Below, piece by piece: positions 47,192 to 56,337 of a DNA stretch of 64,000 nucleotides. The translations under genes were made by a program, and so were the position numbers. The notes under the pieces were generated by a model, which was given only the letters and a program-made list of their open reading frames with translations, was not told where the DNA came from and did no database searches. Every line of letters starts with the position of its first letter. Within the stretch, counting starts at the first letter, position 1. Origin of the DNA: Comamonas sp. lk (GTDB lineage: Bacteria; Pseudomonadota; Gammaproteobacteria; Burkholderiales; Burkholderiaceae_C); assembly GCF_900564145.1 (NCBI RefSeq), contig NZ_UOOB01000001.1, positions 1,277,732 through 1,341,731 on the forward strand, read 5' to 3'.

Positions 47192-48220
47192 TCACGCCAG
47201 CGGCAGGGAACTCTGGGCCTTGCAAGCCGTATCGTGCCATTGAACAAAGCTCTGTGCCTGAACGCAGAGCACGGGATTGCCCAGTTGTTCCAAAAACTGG
47301 CAGGCCGCGAACTGGGTGGCTTTTTTCTCGTATTCCAGAGTCCATTGCCGGCGTGCCTGCAGGTGCTCGGGAGGCAAAGGCCAGCGTCGCTCCGTGCTGG
47401 ACAGGCCGCTCATGCCCATGCGCCAGGGCTTGGCGCTTACCCGCGCGCGAAAGCACTGCTGCCTCTCGCACAGCATGGCATACAAAGGATCGACGCCCAG
47501 TTCCTTGAACAAAATTTGCACTTCAGGTGCCTGATAGTCCCAGGTGGCGTGGGTGACGATGATGCGCAGGCCCTTGGGTGTCTGGTAGACGCGCAACCCC
47601 CAGTCCGGGTGCCTGGACACGGTCTGCTGCACCCGGGCCATGGCCTGGTCTGCGGCAGAGGCTGCCCCTTGTTCCGACTGTTGGCGCTGGCGCCATGCCA
47701 GCCATTTTTTGAGCTGGGCGATGAAAAACAAGCCCGTCATGGCGGTCACGACCATGAGGGCCAGCAACGCCGCACTCCAGGCCAGCGGCGTAAGCCATAG
47801 CCAGGGAAGCGCAATGGCTAAAAGCATCAGGGATTTGACGGGAAAGCCAGGTCCCGGTCTGGTGGCCGGAAAATCCACGTCGGCAATCGCCACATGCTCC
47901 GTATTGAGGCAGTGCGCACCATAGCTGTTGCGCGTCATCACGGTCTCGTCGCGGCGCTCCAGTACCTCCTCCCGAATGGGGGTGGCGCCATTGAGTCCAT
48001 ATTCGCCGCGCCATTCCATACGTTCAAAGCCCGCGTCCAGCGGCCGGGCGCTGTCCGCGTTGAGCAAGGCATCCAGTGCTTGCTGGGCACGCTGGCGGGC
48101 ATGGGCCTCGGCATCCATCTGGCTGTTGTCGGACCAGCCCCAGCGCTGAACACTGGCACCATGGCGGATGCCGGTCTGGTGACGCAGTCTGACCTGTGCC
48201 CAGTATTGAGGAATGTGCAT
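47192..48220 (-). CDS. Conserved membrane protein of unknown function next to lysS
   Basis: A 342-residue protein beginning MHIPQYWAQVRLRH. The N-terminal third has blocks that I associate with a conserved hypothetical family in Pseudomonas and Burkholderiales (RWGWSDNSQMDAEAHA, then IREEVLERRDETVMTRNSYG and LNTEHVAIADVDFP). Two adjacent membrane helices lie near residues 135-180, and the C-terminal part is soluble (GLRIIVTHATWDY). An in-frame extension of 33 codons upstream overlaps a perfect palindrome and was left out. Function unknown. Confidence 0.78.
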   Translation of the reverse strand: MHIPQYWAQVRLRHQTGIRHGASVQRWGWSDNSQMDAEAHARQRAQQALDALLNADSARPLDAGFERMEWRGEYGLNGATPIREEVLERRDETVMTRNSYGAHCLNTEHVAIADVDFPATRPGPGFPVKSLMLLAIALPWLWLTPLAWSAALLALMVVTAMTGLFFIAQLKKWLAWRQRQQSEQGAASAADQAMARVQQTVSRHPDWGLRVYQTPKGLRIIVTHATWDYQAPEVQILFKELGVDPLYAMLCERQQCFRARVSAKPWRMGMSGLSSTERRWPLPPEHLQARRQWTLEYEKKATQFAACQFLEQLGNPVLCVQAQSFVQWHDTACKAQSSLPLA

Positions 48221-48313
48221 GCGAGGCAGTATAGCCATGGCCTGCATCGGGCTATTGAAGCCGCAGTCCGGCCCGGAATGCCTGGGGGTATGCGCAGAAA
48301 TGACAACAGGCGG

Positions 48314-48355
48314 CTTCATACCCGTTGTCTTGTCAATGACAAGTCGGGTATGAAG
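48314..48355. repeat. Perfect composite palindrome between lysS and the membrane protein gene
   Basis: CTTCATACCCG (48314-48324) is the exact inverted complement of CGGGTATGAAG (48345-48355). Inside, CTTGTC pairs with GACAAG across AAT. No T-run follows on either side, so it looks more like an operator, recombination site or structured 3' end than a terminator. Confidence 0.6.
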
Positions 48356-48398
48356 TCTCCTGTTAGGTTCTAGTGAAGGCGCCGTTCAAGGCGTCGGA

Positions 48399-49943
48399 TC
48401 AGCTTTCGCGACGCAGCGCGGGGAAGAGGATGATGTCGCGGATGCTGGCGCTGTCCGTCAGCAGCATCATGAAGCGGTCAATGCCGATGCCGCAGCCGCC
48501 GGTGGGAGGCATGCCGTATTCCAGAGCGCGCACAAAGTCATGGTCGTAGTACATGGCTTCGTCGTCACCGCTGTCCTTGGCGTTGACCTGAGCGTTGAAA
48601 CGCGCAGCCTGGTCTTCGGCGTCGTTGAGCTCCGAGAAACCGTTGCCGAATTCGCGGCCAGTGATGTAGAGCTCAAAGCGCTCGGTCACTTCGGGGCGCT
48701 CGTCGTTGGCGCGTGCCAGAGGCGAGATTTCGGTGGGGTGCTCCATGATGAAGGTGGGGTTCCACAGCTTCTCTTCGACCACTTCCTCGAAGTACAGCAC
48801 CTGCAGGCTGGCCAGGGTGCGGGTGGACAGCTTGTCCTTTTCTTCCTTCATGCCCAGCTTCTTCAGGGCATTGGTCAGCCATTCACGGTCGGTGACGTTG
48901 TCGCCGGCTTCGGTGTACTTGACGATGGCTTCCACAATGGTCAGGCGCTCGAACGGTGCTTCCAGATCTACGGCCTTGCCGCCGTAAGTCAGGTGCAGCG
49001 TGCCCACGGCCTTTTGTGCCGCATCGCGGATCAGCGCTTCGGTGTAGTCCATCAGGTCGCGGTAGTTCCAGTAGGCCGCGTAGAACTCCATCATGGTGAA
49101 CTCGGGGTTGTGGCGTACCGAGATGCCTTCGTTGCGGAAGTTGCGGTTGATTTCGAACACGCGCTCAAAACCGCCGACCACCAGACGCTTGAGGTACAGC
49201 TCGGGCGCAATGCGCAGGTACATTTCCTGGTCCAGCGCGTTGTGATGCGTCACAAACGGCTTGGCGTTGGCACCGCCAGGGATGGGGTGAAGCATGGGGG
49301 TCTCGACTTCCAGGAAGCCGTTTTGCACCATGAAGTCGCGCAGACCGGCTACGGCCTTGCTGCGGGCGATGAAGCGGGTACGGGCTTCATCGTCCATCAT
49401 CAGATCGACGTAGCGCTGGCGGTACTTCTGTTCCTGGTCGGCCATGCCGTGGAACTTGTCCGGCATGGGGCGCAGGCTCTTGGTGAGCATGCGGATCTGG
49501 GTGACCTTGATCGACAGCTCGCCGGTCTTGGTTTTCATCAGCACGCCTTCGGCGCCGATGATGTCGCCCAGGTCCCACTTCTTGAAGTCGGCATACAGCT
49601 CTTCGCCCACGGCGTCGCGGGTCACATACAGCTGGATGCGGCCAGTGGAGTCCTGAATCGTGGCAAAGCTGGCCTTGCCCATGACGCGCTTGAGCATCAT
49701 GCGGCCGCCTACGCTGACGGTGACGGCTGCGGCTTCCAGGGCTTCAGGCGCCTGCTCGGCGTGGGCGGCAATCAGGGCTGCAGCACGGTCGGCGGGCTTG
49801 AAGTCGTTGGGGAAAGCGGCAACACCCTGGGCCTTGGCGTGTTCGCGCAAGGCTTTGAGTTTTTCGCGGCGCTCAGCGATGAGTTTGTTTTCGTCCTGAG
49901 GGGCGGTGTTTTCTACCGCGGAAGAGGTGTTTTGTTCAGTCAT
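48399..49943 (-). CDS. lysS: Lysyl-tRNA synthetase (class II)
   Basis: Charges tRNA-Lys. 514 residues with the OB-fold anticodon domain (about 70-170) and the class II catalytic core: motif 1 near [18 protein letters not shown], motif 2 [19 protein letters not shown] and motif 3 [14 protein letters not shown]. An acidic, Gln/Asn-rich N-terminus ([16 protein letters not shown]) precedes the OB-fold. It is followed by the composite palindrome and preceded by a 254-base gap containing a repeat copy. Confidence 0.97.
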   Translation of the reverse strand: MTEQNTSSAVENTAPQDENKLIAERREKLKALREHAKAQGVAAFPNDFKPADRAAALIAAHAEQAPEALEAAAVTVSVGGRMMLKRVMGKASFATIQDSTGRIQLYVTRDAVGEELYADFKKWDLGDIIGAEGVLMKTKTGELSIKVTQIRMLTKSLRPMPDKFHGMADQEQKYRQRYVDLMMDDEARTRFIARSKAVAGLRDFMVQNGFLEVETPMLHPIPGGANAKPFVTHHNALDQEMYLRIAPELYLKRLVVGGFERVFEINRNFRNEGISVRHNPEFTMMEFYAAYWNYRDLMDYTEALIRDAAQKAVGTLHLTYGGKAVDLEAPFERLTIVEAIVKYTEAGDNVTDREWLTNALKKLGMKEEKDKLSTRTLASLQVLYFEEVVEEKLWNPTFIMEHPTEISPLARANDERPEVTERFELYITGREFGNGFSELNDAEDQAARFNAQVNAKDSGDDEAMYYDHDFVRALEYGMPPTGGCGIGIDRFMMLLTDSASIRDIILFPALRRES

Positions 49944-50137
49944 GAAAATGAGAGCGCCAGCGTCAAACGCCGGTTGAAGACCAAAAAAGTGGGCGGATGG
50001 GTCGCCAGTAGCGGCCCAAAACCTGCGATTTTAAGTTTTTTGACGCCGGCCGGGCGCAGCTGTGGCAAATGGGCGTGAAGTGACTGCGGTATGCCCGGTT
50101 TCAAGCACCGCTGCGCTGGCTTGATAACTCCTTTATT

Positions 50138-50195
50138 CATAGCTGCATATGCTTGTAAATAAAGGGGGTGAAAGGTTTTTTAACCGAATTATTTA
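50138..50195 (+). repeat. Repeat family A copy between lysS and the Lon-N-domain gene
   Basis: CATAGCTGCATATGCTTGTA, AATAAAGGGGGTGAAAGG and TTTTTTAACCGAATT. The right end abuts the stop codon of the neighbouring minus-strand gene. Confidence 0.5.
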
Positions 50196-50197
50196 CT

Positions 50198-50845
50198 TCA
50201 ATCCTCGTCAGAGGCACCAATGCCGCTTTTTTCCAGCACATCGGCCACCAGCTCCAGGCGCAGCAAGGGATTGTCCAGCGTCATCAGCTGCTGCTTGACC
50301 AGGATCGGCAGCGGTAGCAGCTCGGCCCAGCGGTTGGCCACCCAGGCACAATCGTCCAGCTGCTGCGGCGTGGGCTGCAGGCTGTGGTCAGGGTCTTGTG
50401 CCCGTGCGCGCAGCTGTTGCAGCACCTGGGCCAGGGCGCGGGCCACAGTGCGCAGATGGTCGGGGATGGCGACCTGCGGGTCATCGGCCAGCAATTGCAC
50501 ATCGGCTACCCACAGACCGTGGGGCAGTTGCCAGCTGCTGGCGATATGAAAGCGCTGTTCTCCCCGGCATTGCAGCTGCATCAGCCCGGGCTGGGAGCTG
50601 TCAAGCTGCACGAGCTGGGCCAGCACGCCCTCGGGGTGCAACTGTTCGGGCTGGGCGCCGGGTTTGCGTACCTCCTGCCCGGCTTGCAAGGCCACCACGC
50701 CAAACGGTGCCTTGGCCACCTGGCATTTGCGGATCATGTCCAGATAGCGCACCTCGAACACGCGCAGGCTGAGCAGGCCGCCGGGAAACAGCACGGTGCC
50801 CAGGGGGAACAGGGGCAGAGAATGCAGGGTGATGCTATCGGTCAT
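50198..50845 (-). CDS. Lon-N-terminal-domain protein (LON substrate-binding domain family)
   Basis: A 215-residue protein consisting of the Lon-protease N-terminal domain only, without ATPase or protease. LPLFPLGTVLFPGGLLSLRVFE and RYLDMIRKC are diagnostic. Its target is unknown. It lies divergently next to the YggT gene, with 67 bases between the start codons. Confidence 0.9.
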   Translation of the reverse strand: MTDSITLHSLPLFPLGTVLFPGGLLSLRVFEVRYLDMIRKCQVAKAPFGVVALQAGQEVRKPGAQPEQLHPEGVLAQLVQLDSSQPGLMQLQCRGEQRFHIASSWQLPHGLWVADVQLLADDPQVAIPDHLRTVARALAQVLQQLRARAQDPDHSLQPTPQQLDDCAWVANRWAELLPLPILVKQQLMTLDNPLLRLELVADVLEKSGIGASDED

Positions 50846-50912
50846 GGTGGGCAGCTATCATCCCATGGAACCGGCGCTACCGCCTTTCACTTCTTTGGAC
50901 TGAACACCTTCC

Positions 50913-51482
50913 ATGCTGTTTGAGATTCTTACCTTTGTGCTGGACATTGTTGTTGGCCTGATCAGCGGCGCCTGTCTGCTGCGCCTGTACATGCAACAGC
51001 AGCGGGTGCCGTTCGGCAATCCCGTGGGCCAGCTGGTTTTTGCCCTGACCGACTGGATTGTTCTGCCGCTGCGCAAAGCGTTTTCCAGCAAGGGACGCTG
51101 GGATATGCCCAGCCTGCTGGCCGCCATCTTGCTGGTGCTGGTGCAGATGCTGCTGCTGTGGCTGCTCACGGGGGCTGCAGGCTCGGTGTTGGCCTTGCCC
51201 TGGCTGGCGCTCTGCGCTCTGGCCAAAGTGGCCTTGTCGGGACTGATGGGGATTTTGCTGGTGTTTGCCATCCTGTCCTGGGTCCAGCCTTATTCGCCGA
51301 TTGCCGGCGTGCTGCAGCGTCTGTCCGATCCGCTGCTCAAACCGATCCGCAAGTTGGTGCCCCTGGTCGGCAACGTGGATTTCTCGGCCTTGATCGGTCT
51401 GATTGCACTGCAGGTGCTGCTGATGGTGCTGACCTATGTGCAGGCCTGGGGCTTGCGCGCCATTGTCAGCACAGGCCTGTAA
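50913..51482 (+). CDS. YggT family integral membrane protein
   Basis: A 189-residue protein made of two YggT units, each a pair of membrane helices around an RxxLxP-type loop: RLYMQQQRVPFGNPVGQ with DWIVLPLRKA, then LSWVQPYSPIAGVLQRLS with PLLKPIRKLVP. The family is linked to cell division or osmotic tolerance in other bacteria; no specific role can be read here. A terminator follows. Confidence 0.9.
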   Translation: MLFEILTFVLDIVVGLISGACLLRLYMQQQRVPFGNPVGQLVFALTDWIVLPLRKAFSSKGRWDMPSLLAAILLVLVQMLLLWLLTGAAGSVLALPWLALCALAKVALSGLMGILLVFAILSWVQPYSPIAGVLQRLSDPLLKPIRKLVPLVGNVDFSALIGLIALQVLLMVLTYVQAWGLRAIVSTGL

Positions 51483-51500
51483 GCCTGGTCTGAGCATAAA

Positions 51501-51545
51501 AAAGCGGCCCGCGCAGACAGAATCTGCGCGGGCCGCTTTGTTTTT
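51501..51545 (+). terminator. Very strong bidirectional terminator
   Basis: A perfect 17-base-pair stem starting AAAGCGGCCCGCG, loop CAGAA, then GTTTTT. It separates the YggT gene from the convergent accD. Confidence 0.95.
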
Positions 51546-51559
51546 GCTAGCGCTGTGGC

Positions 51560-52435
51560 TTATTCCACTGCGTCGGCAGGCAGGCGCTGCAGCATGGCCA
51601 GCGAGCTGGAAACGCGGTCGCGCAGTTCGCGGCGGTCCACGATCATGTCAACAGCACCTTTTTCCTGCAGGAACTCGGCGCGCTGGAAGCCTTCGGGCAG
51701 CTTGACGCGCACGGTGGTCTCGATCACGCGGGGGCCGGCAAAGCCGATCAAGGCCTTGGGTTCGGCAATCACGATATCGCCCATGAAGGCAAAGCCGGCA
51801 GAGACGCCACCCATGGTGGGGTCGGTCAGCACCGAGATGTAGGGCAGGCCTTTTTTGGCCAAGCGGGTCAGCGCCGCATTGGTCTTGGCCATTTGCATCA
51901 GTGAGAGCAGGCCTTCCTGCATGCGGGCACCACCGGTGGCCGTAAAGCAGATGAAGGGCACTTTTTGCTCGATGGCGGTTTCCACGCCGCGGGCAAAGCG
52001 CTCGCCGACCACGGAGCCCATGGATCCGCCCATGAAGTCGAATTCAAAGCAGGCCACGACCACATTGATGCTCTTGACCGAGCCGCCCATGACGATCAGG
52101 GCATCGGTCTCGCCGGTGTTCTCCAGCGCTTCCTTCAGTCGCTCGGGGTACTTGCGGCTGTCCTTGAACTTGAGCGGATCGACAGGAATGACTTCCTGGC
52201 CGACTTCGTAACGGCCCTCAGCATCGAGGAAATGGTTCAGGCGCGCGCGCGCGCCAATGCGGTGGTGATGGCCGCAAGTAGGGCAGACGTTCTGGTTCTT
52301 TTCCAGATCGGTCTTGTACAGCACGCTTTCGCAGCTGGGGCATTTGATCCACAGACCTTCGGGAATCTGCTGTACGCGTTCCGTCGGGTTGGTCTGCTGG
52401 ATTTTGGCAGGCAGAAGTTTTTCAAGCCAAGACAT
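51560..52435 (-). CDS. accD: Acetyl-CoA carboxylase carboxyltransferase subunit beta
   Basis: Forms malonyl-CoA with AccA, the committed step of fatty-acid synthesis. 291 residues, with the zinc finger CPSCESVL and CPTCGHHHR in the first 60 residues and the crotonase-like core [24 protein letters not shown] and [19 protein letters not shown] lies upstream of the ATG giving MSWLEKLL; a longer open frame is not supported. A family B repeat lies between it and trpA. Confidence 0.97.
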   Translation of the reverse strand: MSWLEKLLPAKIQQTNPTERVQQIPEGLWIKCPSCESVLYKTDLEKNQNVCPTCGHHHRIGARARLNHFLDAEGRYEVGQEVIPVDPLKFKDSRKYPERLKEALENTGETDALIVMGGSVKSINVVVACFEFDFMGGSMGSVVGERFARGVETAIEQKVPFICFTATGGARMQEGLLSLMQMAKTNAALTRLAKKGLPYISVLTDPTMGGVSAGFAFMGDIVIAEPKALIGFAGPRVIETTVRVKLPEGFQRAEFLQEKGAVDMIVDRRELRDRVSSSLAMLQRLPADAVE

Positions 52436-52515
52436 GGTTGTTTCCTTTTCAGTTTCCACTGCACTGGGCGCCACCTGCAACCCATGAGAGTGGCGCGGCG
52501 CAGGCACTGGCGCAA

Positions 52516-52605
52516 TCCCGGTCAGGGACAGCGAGCAAGGGCCGCCCCGCTGCGAGGCTGTCGTCCCCCTTCAAGGGGGAAGCGGCAATGCCGCTCAGGG
52601 GGGAG
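52516..52605 (-). repeat. Palindromic interspersed repeat, family B, copy 3
   Basis: On the minus strand: CCCCCTGAGCGGCATTGCCG, CTTCCCCCTTGAAGGGGGAC, GACAGCCTCGCAGCGGGG and CGGCCCTTGCTCGC. GCGGCA/TGCCGC and CCCCCTT/AAGGGGG are inverted. It is the most complete copy. Confidence 0.65.
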
Positions 52606-52623
52606 GCTGATTTCAGGGCAGCA

Positions 52624-53429
52624 TTATGCGTCGAGAGCCTTACGCACACCGCGCAGGAAGTCTATTGCCAGGGGCACGATCTTCTCGTGCGGCTGGTTGT
52701 CGAGCAGGTCGATGATGCGGCTGCCGATGATGACGGCATCGGCGACACGGCTGATGGCATGGGCGGTCTGGGCATCGCGGATGCCAAAACCCACGCCCAC
52801 GGGAATGCTGACATGCTGGCGGATGCGGGGCAGCATGGCTTCCACGGCGGCCGTGTCCAGTGTGCCGGAGCCTGTCACGCCCTTGAGCGAGACGTAGTAC
52901 ACATAGCCGCTGGCCACGCGCGCCACCTGCTGCATGCGCTCTTCGGTGCTGGTGGGGGCCAGCAGGAAGATCAGGTCCATGTCGCGGGCCTTGAGCTTGG
53001 CGGCGAACTCTTCGCACTCTTCGGGCGGGTAGTCCACGATCAGCATGCCGTCCACGCCGGACTGGGCGGCTTGGTTGACGAAAGCGTCTTCGCCGTGGAT
53101 CTGGTCGTAGCGCTCCACCGGATTGGCATAGCCCATCAGCACCACGGGCGTGGTGGTGTTCTTCTGGCGGAACTCGGCCACATAGGCCAGCACCTGCTTG
53201 AGACCCACGCCGTTGGCGATGGCGCGGTCGCCCGCGCGCTGGATGGTGGGACCGTCGGCCATGGGGTCGGAGAAGGGAATGCCCAGCTCGATCACATCGG
53301 CACCGGCCTCCACCATGCCGTGCATGAGGGAGGGCGTGATGGCAGCGAACGGAAAGCCTGCCGTGACGTAGGGAATCAAGGCCTTGCGGCCTTCGGCCTG
53401 CAGTGCGTCAAAAGTGGTGGTGATGCGGC

Positions 53430-53433
<4 letters not shown>
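52624..53433 (-). CDS. trpA: Tryptophan synthase alpha subunit
   Basis: Cleaves indole-3-glycerol phosphate to indole. 269 residues with the catalytic Glu in [15 protein letters not shown] and the Asp in that same loop, YANPVERY and GVTGSGTLD. It overlaps trpB by four bases (ATGA), which keeps the two subunits in step. Confidence 0.97.
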
Positions 53434-54732
<1,299 letters not shown>

Positions 54733-54740
<8 letters not shown>

Positions 54741-55449
54741 GTGTCGTCTGCAAATTTGGGGCATCCGCTGCGCGCACGGCAGCGATGAAGCGGTGAATCT
54801 TGTGGGCGTCCTTGATGCCCTTGAGTGGCTTGCCATCGGGGCCGTCGGCCTCGACACCAGAGCTCACATCAACGGCCAGCGACAGCCCGCGAGGGCGCAC
54901 TTGCAAGATGCCATCGGTCACGTTTGCAGGCGTGAGTCCACCAGACAAAACGAGGTGAGAGGCGACGCTTGTTGGCAGGAGTGACCAATTGAATGTTTTT
55001 CCGCCTCCGCCATAACCGTCGACATGGGCGTCGAGCAGGATGGCCTGGGCTTGTGAATATCGTTGGGCATATTCTACGAGGTCGAACTGCTTGGCGTCAT
55101 CCCCAAGGGGTATGCGGGCGGCCCGCATCCATGCCCGGGTAGCCTGGGTGGCTGTCTGGCATTGCTCGGGCGATTCATCACCGTGAAATTGCACGCAAGC
55201 GCCCGGTATTTCTGCGCAAGCAGCTATCACATTGAAAGCAGTCTCGTTGACGAACAACAGCACGGGCGTGACAAAAGGCGGCAGGCGCCTGGCCAGCTCG
55301 GCGGCGCGTGCCACCGATACGGCGCGCGGGCTTGGGGCGTAGAGCACAAAGCCTATGGCGTCTGCTCCGGCGGCCACGGCGGCATCCACGTCCTCTTCGC
55401 GGGTGAGGCCGCAGATCTTGATTCGGGTTCGGTGCTGTGTGCTGTGCAT
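54733..55449 (-). CDS. trpF: Phosphoribosylanthranilate isomerase
   Basis: Third step of the tryptophan branch. A 238-residue (beta/alpha)8 barrel with the catalytic Cys in [12 protein letters not shown] and Asp in VDVSSGVE, plus [16 protein letters not shown] and a short GIKD phosphate site. The ATG giving [14 protein letters not shown] is favoured. It is downstream of truA by four bases and overlaps trpB, so truA-trpF-trpB-trpA read as one unit. Confidence 0.95.
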
Positions 55450-55453
55450 GGCG

Positions 55454-56299
55454 TCAGGGCAGCCAGTCATAGGCCGCCGTACGGGTGGGCAGGCCCCATT
55501 TTTCCTCATACATGGGGCCGAGGAAATAAAGACCATCCGGTGCGAAGGTGGGGGCGGCGGCATCGCGCGAGCGGGCATCCAGCACCTGCTGCATCCACTC
55601 GGGCGGGCATTGCTTCTGGCCGATATTGATCAGGCAGCCCATGATGTTGCGCACCATGTGGTGCAGGAACGCGCTGCCGTCAAACTCGAAACGCCAGTAG
55701 CAACATTCCATGGGCTCGTCGCCGGGGCGCATGGCGCTGGCCGCTGCCTGAGAGCCGCCGCTGATCAGGCGGCGCGTGATGCGGATGTCGTACAGCGTCT
55801 TGACCGGGCTCTTGGCCTGGCAGGCCGAGGCGCGAAACGAGCTGAAGTCGTGTTCGCCCAGCAGGTAGCTGGCCCCTTGCTGCATGGCCTCGCCATCAAG
55901 AGGGTAGAACATCCAGCCCACGCGGCCGGCTTCCACGCTGGGGCGCACGGGCGACTGCAGCAGCACATAGGCGTAGCGGCGGCCGGTGGCGCAAAAGCGC
56001 GAGTGAAAGTCTTCAGCGACGGGGTGAGCCCATTGCACGGCGATATCGGGCGGCAGAAAGGTGTTGGTGCCGCGCACCCAGGAATAGGGGGCACGCTCCA
56101 GCTCGGTGTCAAAGTGCACCACCTGCATGAGGCCGTGGACGCCGGCATCGGTGCGGCCGGCGCAGACGGTGGAGACTTTTTCAGTAGCAAAGCGGCCCAG
56201 GGCCGCTTCGAGTTTGTCTTGTACGGTGTTGCCTGAGGACTGGCTTTGCCAGCCGTTGTAGGCCTGACCGTTGTAGCTGACGCCAAGAGCTATGCGCAT
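55454..56299 (-). CDS. truA: tRNA pseudouridine(38-40) synthase
   Basis: Modifies the anticodon arm of many tRNAs. 281 residues, with catalytic Asp51 in CAGRTDAGVHG and conserved HHMVRNIMGCLINIG. I chose the ATG giving MRIALGVSYNG, with an AGGGG site eight bases before it; a TTG upstream would overlap the fimV stop. The fimV-truA-trpF order is conserved in beta- and gammaproteobacteria. Confidence 0.95.
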   Translation of the reverse strand: MRIALGVSYNGQAYNGWQSQSSGNTVQDKLEAALGRFATEKVSTVCAGRTDAGVHGLMQVVHFDTELERAPYSWVRGTNTFLPPDIAVQWAHPVAEDFHSRFCATGRRYAYVLLQSPVRPSVEAGRVGWMFYPLDGEAMQQGASYLLGEHDFSSFRASACQAKSPVKTLYDIRITRRLISGGSQAAASAMRPGDEPMECCYWRFEFDGSAFLHHMVRNIMGCLINIGQKQCPPEWMQQVLDARSRDAAAPTFAPDGLYFLGPMYEEKWGLPTRTAAYDWLP

Positions 56300-56337
56300 G
56301 GCAATGCCCCTGGCGCGGGGTTCAAATACATCAAATT

